From: Mesorhizobium erdmanii USDA 3471
GTDB taxonomy: Bacteria > Pseudomonadota > Alphaproteobacteria > Rhizobiales > Rhizobiaceae
Direction: 5' to 3'
DNA length: 64,000 bases
NCBI RefSeq assembly: GCF_000472705.1
Contig: NZ_AXAE01000032.1
Location: 1-64,000, forward strand
The position numbers and the translations under genes are program-made. The notes beneath the pieces are model-generated. The model did no database searches, was not told the DNA's origin, and saw nothing but the letters and a program-made list of their open reading frames with translations. Position 1 is the stretch's first letter; each line of letters opens with the position of its first letter. Positions 25,101 to 33,206 of this stretch are shown piece after piece.

Positions 25101-26440
25101 TGTCGGTTGCTCTGTCCAAGAGCCCGGACTTCGACGGCTCTCGTTCCGAGGCCTCCAGCCGCATTGACGTGGTGACCTTCGGCTGCCGGCTGAATACCTA
25201 TGAATCCGAAGTGATGCGGCGCGAAGCCGAAAGCGCCGGGCTCGGAGCGCTGCAAGGCGGCGCCGTCATCTTCAACACCTGCGCCGTCACCGGCGAAGCC
25301 GTGCGCCAGGCGAGGCAGGCGATCCGCAAGGCGCGCCGCGACAACCCTGTGGCGCGCATCATCGTCACCGGCTGCGCCGCCCAGACCGAGCCCGAAAAGT
25401 TCGCCTCCATGGACGAAGTCGACCTCGTGCTGGGCAATGAGGAGAAGCTGAAGGCAAACGCCTATCGCGCTCTGCCGGATTTCGGCGTCAACAACACCGA
25501 GAAGGCCCGCGTCAACGACATCTTTTCCGTGCGCGAGACCGCCGGCCACATGGTCGACGCCATCGAGGGTCGCGCCCGCGCCTTCGTCCAGGTGCAGAAT
25601 GGCTGCGACCATCGCTGCACTTTCTGCATCATCCCTTACGGCCGCGGCAATTCGCGTTCGGTGCCGATGGGCGCCGTGGTCGAGCAGGTCAAGCGGCTGG
25701 CCGGCAACGGCTACGCAGAGATCGTGCTGACCGGCGTCGACATGACGTCCTTTGGCGCCGACCTGCCGGGCGCGCCGAAGCTTGGCAAACTGGTGAAAAC
25801 CATTCTCAGGCAGGTGCCTGACGTAAAGCGGCTGCGGCTGTCTTCCATCGATTCGATCGAGGCCGATGACGATCTGCTCGACGCCATCGCCACCGAACCC
25901 AGGCTGATGCCGCATCTGCATCTGTCGCTGCAGTCGGGCGACGACATGATCCTGAAGCGCATGAAACGCCGTCATCTACGCGACCAGTCGATCCGCTTCT
26001 GCGAGGATGTACGCAAATTGCGTCCTGCGATCGTCTTCGGCGCCGACATCATCGCCGGCTTCCCGACCGAGACCGACGCCATGTTCGAGAACTCGATAAG
26101 AATAGTCGAGGAGTGCGGCCTGACCCATCTTCATGTGTTCCCGTTCAGCCCGCGCGAAGGCACGCCCGCCGCGCGCATGCCGCAGCTGCGCCGCGAAGTG
26201 GTCAAGCAACGCGCCGCCCGGCTGCGCGCCGCCGGCGAAGCCGCGTATGTCAGCCATCTGTCCTCGCTTGCCGGCACCCGCCAGTCGATCCTGATCGAGC
26301 GTGACGGCCTTGGCCGCACCGAAGGCTTCACGCTTGCCGCACTTGGCGTCAGCGCGCCGGGCGAAATCGTCGAAGCGACAATTACCGGCCACGATGGCGC
26401 CAGGCTGATCGCAGCCCCCCTTGCCGCCCGCGCCGCCTGA
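25100..26440 (+). CDS. mtaB: tRNA t6A37 methylthiotransferase MtaB
   Basis: Radical-SAM enzyme that converts t6A37 to ms2t6A37 in tRNAs reading ANN codons. 446 residues in the usual order: N-terminal MTTase (UPF0004) domain with Cys in TFGCRLNTYES, IFNTCAVTGEA and VTGCAAQTEP binding the auxiliary cluster; radical-SAM CxxxCxxC in NGCDHRCTFCIIPYGRG; LHLSLQSGDDMILKRMKR; and a C-terminal TRAM-like domain (TRQSILIERDGLGRTEGF). Coupled to dapF through TGATG. Confidence 0.95.
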   Translation: MSVALSKSPDFDGSRSEASSRIDVVTFGCRLNTYESEVMRREAESAGLGALQGGAVIFNTCAVTGEAVRQARQAIRKARRDNPVARIIVTGCAAQTEPEKFASMDEVDLVLGNEEKLKANAYRALPDFGVNNTEKARVNDIFSVRETAGHMVDAIEGRARAFVQVQNGCDHRCTFCIIPYGRGNSRSVPMGAVVEQVKRLAGNGYAEIVLTGVDMTSFGADLPGAPKLGKLVKTILRQVPDVKRLRLSSIDSIEADDDLLDAIATEPRLMPHLHLSLQSGDDMILKRMKRRHLRDQSIRFCEDVRKLRPAIVFGADIIAGFPTETDAMFENSIRIVEECGLTHLHVFPFSPREGTPAARMPQLRREVVKQRAARLRAAGEAAYVSHLSSLAGTRQSILIERDGLGRTEGFTLAALGVSAPGEIVEATITGHDGARLIAAPLAARAA

Positions 26441-26452
26441 GAAACGCAAAGC

Positions 26453-28255
26453 ATGGCTGGTTTTTTCAAGAAGATATTTTCGTTCGGCAAGAAAGAGGTT
26501 GTCGAGGAGCGGATCGACGAGACCGCGCCCCTCCCGCCGATCAAATGGGACCAGCTCGATGCGCTGAAGCCGGCGGCCGAGCAGGTTGTTCCGGAGTTCT
26601 TGAAACGCGAGGAGCCACAGCCCGCGGCGAAGGTCGCGCTGGCGCCCGCCGAGCAGGAGGTCGCCCTTTCACCCGAACCGGCACCTGTCGAGGAGCCGGT
26701 GCCAGAGCCCGCGCCGACCATTCCGCCGGAGCCGGAACCGCTGCCGGTCCCCGTGCCGGAAGAAGAACCGGCACCCGCTCCAGCGATCCCGGAACCGCCG
26801 GCGCCCGAGGAGATTCCGCTTCCTCCGGCCGCTCCGGAGCCCCAGCCCGAACCGCTGCCGCAAGAAGTCCCTGCTCCCACGCCGGAAGAGCCAGAGATCG
26901 CGCCGCGTCCCGAAAGGCAGCCGGAACCGGCGCCGATCGAAGTGCCGGCTCCGCCTGTCGAGATTCCGGTTGAGCAGCCTGCGCCGGCCGAAGTACCGCT
27001 GCCGCCGTCGCCTTCCGTGCAACCAACTTTGGAGGCCGGCGCCGCCCCTCATCCGGCTGCCGCCACCTTCTCCCCTTATAGGGACGGGGCGGAGGAAGAA
27101 GTTCCGGCGCCCGCGCCCGAGCCGGAAGCCCCGGCTGCCGAAATCGCGCCACCCATCCGCCAGCCGGCGCCGGTCGAGCCGCAGCCCGTCATTGCCGAGA
27201 TCGCGCCCGAGCCGCAGGCTGTCCCGCAACCGCCGCCCCAACCCTCGGCGGAGCCGAAACCCGTTCCGGGCAAGGTGACCGTTAGCAAGAAAGTCGAGCA
27301 GAAGGCCGAGCCGGCGAAAGCGCCGGAGCCGGCGCTGCGGCGCTCCTGGTTCCAGCGCATGCGCGACGGGCTTGCCCGTTCGTCGCGCGAGCTCACCGGC
27401 AACATCGCCGGCGTCTTCACCAAGCGCAAGCTGGACGAGGACACGCTGCAAGACCTGGAGGACGTGCTGATCCGCGCCGATCTCGGCGTCGAAACGGCAT
27501 TGCGCGTCACTGATTCGCTCGCTTCCAGCCGCTACGGCAAGGATGTCTCGGATTCGGAAGTCCGGGCCGTCATGGCGGCGGAGGTGGAAAAAGTGCTGAC
27601 CCCGGTCGCAAGACCGCTCGAGCTCGATCTCTCGCACAAGCCGCATGTCATCCTGGTGGTCGGCGTCAACGGCACCGGCAAGACCACCACCATCGGCAAG
27701 CTGGCGGCAAAACTGACCGATGGCGGCTTATCGGTGATGCTCGCCGCCGGCGACACCTTCCGCGCTGCCGCGATCGAACAATTGAAGATCTGGGGCGAAC
27801 GGACGAAATCGCCTGTCATCGCCTCCAAGCTCGGCGCCGATGCCGCCGGCCTCGCCTATGATGCCTTCGAAAAGGCCAGGGAAGCCGGCTCCGACGTGCT
27901 GATCATCGACACCGCCGGCCGCCTGCAAAACAAGACCGAATTGATGGCCGAACTGGAAAAGATCGTCCGCGTGCTGGGCAAGCTCGATCCGGAAGCGCCG
28001 CACACTGTGCTGCAGACGGTCGACGCCACCACCGGCCAGAACGCGCTCAACCAGGTCGAGATCTTCCGCAACATCGCCGGGGTCAACGGCCTTGTGATGA
28101 CCAAGCTGGACGGCACGGCGCGCGGCGGTATTCTGGTGGCGATCGCGGCAAAGCACAAACTGCCGGTCTATTTCATCGGCGTCGGCGAACAGGTCGACGA
28201 CCTCGAGCCTTTCTCGGCAAGCGAATTCGCCAGGGCGATCGCTGGAGTGGCGTAA
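26453..28255 (+). CDS. ftsY: Signal recognition particle receptor FtsY with long Pro/Glu-rich N-region
   Basis: SRP receptor GTPase that docks ribosome-nascent chains at the SecYEG translocon. 600 residues. A short basic amphipathic start (AGFFKKIFSFGKKE) probably binds membrane. Residues ~45-290 are almost wholly Pro, Glu and Ala in irregular repeats, longer than in most FtsY. The N domain follows (SWFQRMRDGLARSSREL) and then the G domain: G1 GVNGTGKTTTIGKLA near 403, DTFRAAA, DTAGR near 486, TKLDG near 550, and GVGEQVDDLEPF at the end. Twelve bp after mtaB. Its partner ffh is at the right end of the window. Confidence 0.96.
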   Translation: MAGFFKKIFSFGKKEVVEERIDETAPLPPIKWDQLDALKPAAEQVVPEFLKREEPQPAAKVALAPAEQEVALSPEPAPVEEPVPEPAPTIPPEPEPLPVPVPEEEPAPAPAIPEPPAPEEIPLPPAAPEPQPEPLPQEVPAPTPEEPEIAPRPERQPEPAPIEVPAPPVEIPVEQPAPAEVPLPPSPSVQPTLEAGAAPHPAAATFSPYRDGAEEEVPAPAPEPEAPAAEIAPPIRQPAPVEPQPVIAEIAPEPQAVPQPPPQPSAEPKPVPGKVTVSKKVEQKAEPAKAPEPALRRSWFQRMRDGLARSSRELTGNIAGVFTKRKLDEDTLQDLEDVLIRADLGVETALRVTDSLASSRYGKDVSDSEVRAVMAAEVEKVLTPVARPLELDLSHKPHVILVVGVNGTGKTTTIGKLAAKLTDGGLSVMLAAGDTFRAAAIEQLKIWGERTKSPVIASKLGADAAGLAYDAFEKAREAGSDVLIIDTAGRLQNKTELMAELEKIVRVLGKLDPEAPHTVLQTVDATTGQNALNQVEIFRNIAGVNGLVMTKLDGTARGGILVAIAAKHKLPVYFIGVGEQVDDLEPFSASEFARAIAGVA

Positions 28256-28300
28256 CGGCGTGATCCCCTTTGACCGGGATCGTGCGTAAGAAGGAAGATC

Positions 28301-28975
28301 ATGAACCCACCCATTCTCGAACGCGATCCGTCCGACCCGCAGAAAGAGAAGAAGGAAGGCGTCAACCCCGTGCTCAAGCTGGTGCTGGAGCTCGGGCCGC
28401 TGTTGGTCTTCTTCTTTGCCAATGCGCGCGGCGAGTGGCTGGTGCAGAAATTCCCTGTCCTGGGCGAATTCGGCGGTCCGATCTTCGTTGCCACCGGGCT
28501 GTTCATGGCCGCCACGGCCATCGCGCTGATCGCCTCGTGGCTGCTGACGCGCACGCTGCCGATCATGCCGATGGTGTCGGGCGTCGTCGTCTTCATCTTC
28601 GGCGCGCTGACGCTCTATCTGCAGGACGACATCTTCATCAAGATGAAGCCGACCATCGTCAACACGCTATTTGGCGGCGTGCTGCTCGGCGGCCTGTTCT
28701 TCGGTAGGTCGCTGCTCGGCTATGTCTTCGATTCCGCCTTCAAGCTGGATGTCGAAGGCTGGCGGAAACTCACCTTCCGCTGGGGCCTGTTCTTTATCTT
28801 CCTGGCCGTCGTCAACGAAGTGGTGTGGCGCAATTTTTCTACCGATGCCTGGGTTACCTTCAAGGTCTGGGGCATCATGCCGATCACGCTTTTGTTCACT
28901 TTCAGCCAGATGCCGCTGATCCTGCGCCATTCGCTGGACGACAAGGCAGGCGGGGAAGAGAAGGCCGGCAAGTAG
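28301..28975 (+). CDS. Inner-membrane septation protein A (YciB/IspZ family)
   Basis: 224 residues. Family signature VLKLVLELGPLLVFFFANARG near the N-terminus, then five hydrophobic helices, KPTIVNTLFGGVLLGGLFFGR, the EGWRKLTFRWGLFFIFLAVVNEVVWR motif and WVTFKVWGIMPITLLFTFSQMPLI. YciB/IspZ proteins act in cell-envelope synthesis and septation. Slightly longer than the E. coli protein because of a charged N-terminus (EKKEGVNP). Placed 45 bp after ftsY, as in related rhizobia. Confidence 0.93.
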   Translation: MNPPILERDPSDPQKEKKEGVNPVLKLVLELGPLLVFFFANARGEWLVQKFPVLGEFGGPIFVATGLFMAATAIALIASWLLTRTLPIMPMVSGVVVFIFGALTLYLQDDIFIKMKPTIVNTLFGGVLLGGLFFGRSLLGYVFDSAFKLDVEGWRKLTFRWGLFFIFLAVVNEVVWRNFSTDAWVTFKVWGIMPITLLFTFSQMPLILRHSLDDKAGGEEKAGK

Positions 28976-28984
28976 GGTCTGCAA

Positions 28985-29040
28985 AAGCAATTCCAGGAAA
29001 AGTGTGTAGCGGTTTTCCCACAGGAATTGCGTCAAAACCA
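28985..29040. repeat. Intergenic repeat family B, copy 1
   Basis: AGCAATTCCAGGAAAAGTGTG, then CGGTTTTCC, ending GGAATTGCGTC; the ends form an inverted repeat. Also at 29680 and 61790. Lies 13 bp before the start of the PPOX gene. Confidence 0.85.
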
Positions 29041-29052
29041 AAGGGGAGAGCC

Positions 29053-29673
29053 ATGGAATTCGTCACCACGCGCGAGGAATTGCGGACGATCTACAAGACG
29101 CCGCGCCCGACCGATGGCTCGATCCGCAAGGAGTTGACGGCGCTCGATGGCCATTGCCGCTCCTTCATCGGCAAGAGCCCTTTCGTGCTGATCGGCTCCT
29201 CTGACGGCGAAGGCAATGCCGACGTGACGCCCAAGGGCGACAAGCCCGGCTTCGCCGCCATTCTTGACGACCGGACCATCGCCATTCCCGACCGGCCCGG
29301 CAACAACCGGCTGGACACGCTGGAAAACATCCTGCGCAATCCCTCGGTCGGCCTGCTCTTCCTCATCCCCGGCATGAACGAGACGCTGCGCGTCAATGGC
29401 GATGCCCGCATCACCGTCGACGCCACCTTGCGCGAGCGCCTGGCCGTCGACGGCAAGGAGCCGCAAAGCGTCATCGTCGTCGCCGTCAAGGCCGCCTACA
29501 TGCATTGCGCCAAGGCCTTCATGCGCTCCGATTTGTGGAAGCCGGACACCTGGTACGACCGCGCGACGCTGCCGACGCTCGGCCAGATCCTGCGCGACCA
29601 GCTGGCGCTAGGCGATTCGGCCGAGGCCACCGACCGCTGGCTGGACGGGGAATACAAGCAGACCATGTGGTAG
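29053..29673 (+). CDS. Pyridoxamine 5'-phosphate oxidase-like flavoprotein (MSMEG_1061 type)
   Basis: 206 residues, split-barrel FMN-binding fold. GKSPFVLIGSSDGEGNADVTPKGDKPGF and RTIAIPDRPGNNRLDTLENILRNPSVGLLFLIPG are diagnostic of the FMN-dependent PPOX-type branch around MSMEG_1061, and the C-terminus (MHCAKAFMRSDLW) fits too. Reaction unknown; it is not PdxH. Start ATG 29053 has GGGGAG at the right spacing, so the long upstream open frame inside the septation gene is not used. It is flanked by two family B repeats and followed by another flavin enzyme. Confidence 0.9.
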   Translation: MEFVTTREELRTIYKTPRPTDGSIRKELTALDGHCRSFIGKSPFVLIGSSDGEGNADVTPKGDKPGFAAILDDRTIAIPDRPGNNRLDTLENILRNPSVGLLFLIPGMNETLRVNGDARITVDATLRERLAVDGKEPQSVIVVAVKAAYMHCAKAFMRSDLWKPDTWYDRATLPTLGQILRDQLALGDSAEATDRWLDGEYKQTMW

Positions 29674-29679
29674 GCTCGG

Positions 29680-29754
29680 AGCAATTCCGAGAAAAGTGTG
29701 AAATGGTTTTCCCGTAAAAAGCGCGTAGCGCTTTGCCTCGGAATTGCGTCAAAA
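29680..29754. repeat. Intergenic repeat family B, copy 2
   Basis: GAGCAATTCCGAGAAAAGTGTG, GGTTTTCCCG, an inner palindrome AAAGCGCGTAGCGCTTT and the closing GGAATTGCGTC. Begins 6 bp after the PPOX stop codon and ends 36 bp before the next gene. Confidence 0.85.
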
Positions 29755-29790
29755 TAAATAGACGGCGATTCGTCCTGACTGGCTCCTACC

Positions 29791-30336
29791 TTGCTGAACA
29801 TCCTTGCCATCTCCGGCAGCCTGCGGGCAGCCTCCACCAATTCGGCCCTGGTCGCGGCGCTGGCCCGCAACGCGCCGTCAGGCTGCCGCGTCACCGTCTA
29901 TGACGGCCTCGGCCAATTGCCGATCTTCAACCCCGACGACGAGGGCGAGTTGACGCCGCATGAGGCCGCCGCGCTGATCGACGCGGTGACGCGGTCCGAC
30001 GGCATCGTCGTCTCCTGCCCCGAATATGCCCATGGCGTGCCAGGCGGGCTGAAGAACGCGCTCGACTGGCTGGTCTCGCGCGACGCAGCCATCGCCAAGC
30101 CGGCCATGCTGGCACACGCCTCGCCGCGCTCGCTGTTCGCCCGTGCCGCCCTGGCCGAGATCATGCGCACCATGTCGTTCGCGCTTTGCGAGGGCGAACT
30201 GGAGATTGCGCTGCTGGGGAAGAAGCCGCCGGAGGTGGAGATGATTCTGGGGGAGGAAGCGAACCAGCAGGCGATGCGGGAAGCACTGCAGGGCTTTGTG
30301 AGTTTTATACGCGCAAACGCAACTTCGTCATCCTAG
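29791..30336 (+). CDS. NAD(P)H-dependent FMN reductase
   Basis: 181 residues, flavodoxin-like fold. FMN phosphate loop ISGSLRAASTNSAL at residues 7-20 and VSCPEYAHGVPGGLKNALDWL near 75-95 are typical of the ArsH/SsuE-like NADPH-dependent FMN reductases. The start is TTG 29791; no ATG fits before the first strand. The last codons (TSSS-stop) and the TAG itself come from the border of family A repeat copy 4, so the C-terminus was probably altered by the repeat. Confidence 0.88.
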   Translation: MLNILAISGSLRAASTNSALVAALARNAPSGCRVTVYDGLGQLPIFNPDDEGELTPHEAAALIDAVTRSDGIVVSCPEYAHGVPGGLKNALDWLVSRDAAIAKPAMLAHASPRSLFARAALAEIMRTMSFALCEGELEIALLGKKPPEVEMILGEEANQQAMREALQGFVSFIRANATSSS

Positions 30337-30503
30337 GGCGGAGCAAGGAGCGAAGCGACGCGGCGCAGACCCCTGGAGCTGCTCCGCAGCCCAAGGGATC
30401 CATGCCGTGACGCTAAAGCGTTGCAACGGTTACAGATTCTGCGCCGCTGCGCTTGACGTCAGAGACCGCGGCATGGATCCTCGGGTCAAGCCCGAGGATG
30501 ACT
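30323..30503. repeat. Intergenic repeat family A, copy 4
   Basis: Left half CTTCGTCATCCTAGGGCGG with GGAGCGAAGCGACGCGGCGCAGACCC and GGATCCATGCCGTGAC; right half GCGGCATGGATCCTCGGGT, ending GAGGATGACT. Inverted halves as in copies 3, 5 and 6. Its left edge overlaps the end of the FMN reductase gene. Confidence 0.82.
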
Positions 30504-30541
30504 AAAAAAGGGAGCGCCCGAACCCCAAACGTGCCGGCGAC

Positions 30542-30748
30542 CTACCCCTTACGCAACGTCTCGACATCGGTCTTGCCGACATACCAGTCGCGGGCATTGA
30601 CCTCCTCGAAGACCACCCAGACATCGTCATTGCCGAGGCCGGTGGCGTCCATGATCGCCGCCGTGACCTTCTTGGCGATGTCAGCCTTCTTGCCGACCGG
30701 ATCGGCGGCGATCACTTCCTTGACGATGCGGATGTTGACGAATGGCAT
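30542..30748 (-). CDS. 4-oxalocrotonate tautomerase-family protein
   Basis: 68 residues. Begins MPFVNIRIVKE, so Pro1 becomes the catalytic N-terminal proline after Met removal; VTAAIMDATGLGNDDVWVVFEEV matches the family core and ARDWYVG the C-terminus. Small tautomerases act on 2-hydroxymuconate and related enols; the true substrate is open. Strong GGGGAGG ribosome site. Repeat C2 separates it from the SMP-30 gene upstream on the same strand. Confidence 0.9.
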   Translation of the reverse strand: MPFVNIRIVKEVIAADPVGKKADIAKKVTAAIMDATGLGNDDVWVVFEEVNARDWYVGKTDVETLRKG

Positions 30749-30770
30749 GACGTCCTCCCCTTCCCGGCAA

Positions 30771-30913
30771 GAGACCGTTTCGAAATTCGCTCTGGCGAGT
30801 CATATGGTGGTGGTTTCGAGAACCGGAGCGCAGCGGACATTCGGGTCCGTGAGCACCGGAAGCGCAGAAAACGCCATCAGATGGCCGCCAGAGTAGAATT
30901 TCCAAACGGTCTC
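30771..30913 (-). repeat. Structured repeat family C, copy 2, at the SMP-30 3' end
   Basis: Outer arms GAGACCGTTT...AAACGGTCTC, second stem CTCTGGCG / CGCCAGAG, and the same ~55-nt core as copy 1 (GAGAACCGGAGCGCAGCGGAC ... GTCCGTGAGCACCGGAAGCG). Begins 2 bp after the SMP-30 stop on the minus strand. Base changes relative to copy 1 keep the stems paired. Confidence 0.86.
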
Positions 30914-30915
30914 AC

Positions 30916-31836
30916 TCAAAAAGTCTTGGCCCCGTTGACCATCAGCCGCACCGAGTAGAGCGAGGTGGTGCCGGCGATGTAGAGACAGTTCAGCTTGGCC
31001 CCTCCGAACACGCAATTGGCGGTAACCTCAGGCACCTTGACCTTGCCGATCAGCGTCCCGTCAGGATCGTAGCAATGGATGCCGTCGGCGGCGCTGGTCC
31101 AGATGCGCCCGTCGGCGTCGAGCCGGAAGCCGTCGAACAAGCCTGACGTGCAGTCGGCGAACACTTTTTCGCCCGACACCTTCTTGCCGTGCTTGCCGAC
31201 ATGGAACACCCGCATATGCGCCGGGTTCTCGGCGCCATGGGTACGGCCGGTGTCGACGACATAGAGCAGGCTCTCGTCGACCGAGAAGGCAAGCCCGTTG
31301 GGCCTCACCATGTCGGTGATGACAGCCTCGATCTCGCCGCTATCGGGATCGACCCGGTAGACATGACAGGCGCCGATCTCGCTCTCGGCCTTGTCGCCCT
31401 CATAGTCGGTGTCGATGCCGTAGGTCGGGTCGGTGAACCAGATTGAGCCATCGGACTTCACCACCACGTCGTTGGGCGAGTTCAGGCGCTTGCCTTTCCA
31501 TTTGGCGGCGATGGTGGTGACCGAGCCGTCATGCTCGGTGCGGCTGACGCGGCGGCCAGAATGCTCGCAAGTCACCAGCCGGCCCTGCCGGTCGACGGTG
31601 TTGCCGTTGGAATTGCCCGAGGGTTGGCGGAAGACGCTGACGCTGCCGTCGGTCTCGTCGTAGCGCAGCATGCGGTTGTTCGGAATGTCGGACCAGACGA
31701 CGTAACGGCCGGCTGCGAACCAGGCCGGTCCTTCCGCCCAGCGGCATCCGGTGAACAGCTTGTCCACCTGCGCGTTGCCGTTGAACAGGCGCGCGAAGCG
31801 CGGATCGAGAATCTCGTAATAGTCTGCGGCCGCCAT
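30916..31836 (-). CDS. SMP-30/gluconolactonase/LRE family protein
   Basis: 306 residues, six-bladed beta-propeller lactonase family. CRWAEGPAWFAAGRYVVWSDIPNNRM has the metal-ligand Glu of blade 1; LNSPNDVVVKSDGSIWFTDPTYGID, PNGLAFSVDESLLYVVDT and FDGFRLDADGRIWTS are the usual later blades with Asn and Asp ligands. Members open sugar lactones (gluconolactone, arabinolactone) with Ca or Zn. Start ATG 31836 has GGAGGA at ideal spacing, so the longer upstream frame is unlikely. Divergent from the DUF1127 gene. Confidence 0.9.
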   Translation of the reverse strand: MAAADYYEILDPRFARLFNGNAQVDKLFTGCRWAEGPAWFAAGRYVVWSDIPNNRMLRYDETDGSVSVFRQPSGNSNGNTVDRQGRLVTCEHSGRRVSRTEHDGSVTTIAAKWKGKRLNSPNDVVVKSDGSIWFTDPTYGIDTDYEGDKAESEIGACHVYRVDPDSGEIEAVITDMVRPNGLAFSVDESLLYVVDTGRTHGAENPAHMRVFHVGKHGKKVSGEKVFADCTSGLFDGFRLDADGRIWTSAADGIHCYDPDGTLIGKVKVPEVTANCVFGGAKLNCLYIAGTTSLYSVRLMVNGAKTF

Positions 31837-32013
31837 GCATTTCCTCCCGGCATCACGTGACGCTGGATCAAGCCAGCCCGCGATCGATCTGGCAAGACGG
31901 GGCCTTCGCAATTTGTATGACAAAACAGAGAGGAAGCGCCGCTCGCCCTGGTCCAGCGGTGCTCTCCCGGGCGCGAAGCTCTTTAGGACGCCATTAACCG
32001 GCTATGCGTCCAG

Positions 32014-32030
32014 TGCAATGGTGCATTGCA
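32014..32030. promoter_or_regulatory. Perfect 7-bp-arm palindrome upstream of DUF1127 gene
   Basis: TGCAATG-GTG-CATTGCA, a perfect dyad with a 3-bp centre, 100 bp before the DUF1127 ATG and 178 bp before the SMP-30 ATG. A further TTGCAACGCACC lies just right of it. It looks like an operator of a dimeric regulator, but I cannot name the protein. Confidence 0.45.
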
Positions 32031-32129
32031 ACATCTTCTTTTTGCAACGCACCATTACTATGTCATGCTTCGAACTGATCAAGGGAGGAACAACCAGCCG
32101 CGAAAATGCGGTGCAAAAGGGAACTCGCT

Positions 32130-32294
32130 ATGATCTCCGACCTCATGACCCGCGCTCGCAACAGCATCGCCAAGCGCAAGCACTACAACCGCCTCGTCGC
32201 CGAAATCGACAGCTTCACCAGCCGTGATCTGGCCGACATGCGCGCCGACCGCTCGGAAATGCTCTACCAGATCCACAAGCAGATCTACGGCTGA
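32130..32294 (+). CDS. DUF1127 small protein
   Basis: 54 residues. RARNSIAKRKHYNRLVAEIDSFTSRDLADMRADRSEM matches the DUF1127 core (Arg-rich helix, L..L.d..L.DiGl-like turn), here with DLADMRADR. In Agrobacterium and Rhodobacter, small DUF1127 proteins affect RNA turnover and phosphate or stress responses. Start ATG 32130 with AGGGA eight bases upstream. Family A repeat follows within 12 bp. Confidence 0.9.
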   Translation: MISDLMTRARNSIAKRKHYNRLVAEIDSFTSRDLADMRADRSEMLYQIHKQIYG

Positions 32295-32305
32295 GCCCTA
32301 CCGCG

Positions 32306-32449
32306 TTTCGTCATCCTCGGGCTCGACCCGAGGATCGCGGCGAAGAGTCCCTAATCCTGAACCGCCTTGCCTGTCACGACTGTCGCGGCATGGATTCTAG
32401 GGTCTGCGCGGCGTCGCTTCGCTCCTTGCTTCGCCCTAGAATGACGAAG
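32306..32449. repeat. Intergenic repeat family A, copy 5
   Basis: TTTCGTCATCCTCGGG at the left and CGGCATGGATTCTAGGGTCTGCG, CTCCTTGCTTCGCCCTAGAATGACGAA at the right. The left half is partly replaced by a short CTCGGGCTCGACCCGAG hairpin. Fills nearly all of the gap between the DUF1127 gene and ccmG. Confidence 0.8.
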
Positions 32450-32460
32450 AAGGGGTGCGC

Positions 32461-33039
32461 CTAACCCGGCGCCGCCAACGCCTTCTCGATCTGCGGCAAC
32501 AGCAAATCCCGCGCCGACTCCGCCGTCAGCGGGCCGACATGCTTGTAGGCGATCTTGCCGTCCTTGCCGATGACGAAGGTTTCCGGCACGCCATAGACGC
32601 CCCAGTCGATCGCCGTGCTGCCGGCTTCGTCGACGCCGATCGCCTGGAAAGGATTGCCGAGGTCGCCGAGGAATCGGCGGGCATTTTCCGGACGATCCTT
32701 GTAGTTCAGCGCCGCCATCACGAACCGTTTGTCCTGCGACAGCGCCAGAAGCACCGGGTGCTCTTCGCGGCATGGCGCGCACCACGACGCAAACACATTG
32801 ACCAGCGTGACCTTGCCGGCAAAGGCTTTCGAAGCGAGCCCGGGCAGGTTCGACCCCTCCAGCGCCGGCAGATTGGTCTGCGGCGCCGGCAGGCCGATCA
32901 GCGCCGACGGCACTTCCGAGACATCGCGGCCGGACAGCAATTGCGACAGGAACAGGCCGGCAAGGCCGAGAAAGATCAGCAGCGGCAGCAGCACGAACAG
33001 GCGGCGGCTGGGTGGTGGCGTTTCGGTTTCGCTGCTCAC
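32461..33039 (-). CDS. ccmG: Thiol:disulfide interchange protein CcmG/DsbE
   Basis: Membrane-anchored periplasmic thioredoxin-like reductant for apocytochrome c in cytochrome c maturation system I. 192 residues: N-terminal anchor (LLPLLIFLGLAGLFLSQLL), then the DsbE domain with the CxxC of Cys87/Cys90 in ASWCAPCREEHPV, the Glu insertion typical of CcmG, and GVYGVPETFVIGKDG with the cis-Pro. Its start overlaps the ccmD stop by 4 bp, closing the ccm operon. Confidence 0.94.
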   Translation of the reverse strand: MSSETETPPPSRRLFVLLPLLIFLGLAGLFLSQLLSGRDVSEVPSALIGLPAPQTNLPALEGSNLPGLASKAFAGKVTLVNVFASWCAPCREEHPVLLALSQDKRFVMAALNYKDRPENARRFLGDLGNPFQAIGVDEAGSTAIDWGVYGVPETFVIGKDGKIAYKHVGPLTAESARDLLLPQIEKALAAPG

Positions 33040-33206
33040 GGCTTCGCACCCGTCTTGTCGGAACGCCGCCGCACCCCGGCGGCTTCAAGCTCGGCAAGCT
33101 CGCGCTTGCGCGCCCGCTGGTCGACCAGGATCCAGCCGATCAGCCCGGCCAGCACGATCGCGGTGATGCCGTAAGCAGCGGTGACATAGAGCGCATGAGC
33201 ACTCAT
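33036..33206 (-). CDS. ccmD: Heme exporter protein CcmD
   Basis: 56 residues. One membrane helix (YGITAIVLAGLIGWILV) preceded by SAHALYVTAA and followed by the basic DQRARKRELAELE: the CcmD pattern, which releases holo-CcmE from CcmABC. Start at ATG 33206 overlaps the stop of the 42-codon ORF upstream (ATGA), and its stop overlaps ccmG. Confidence 0.9.
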   Translation of the reverse strand: MSAHALYVTAAYGITAIVLAGLIGWILVDQRARKRELAELEAAGVRRRSDKTGAKP

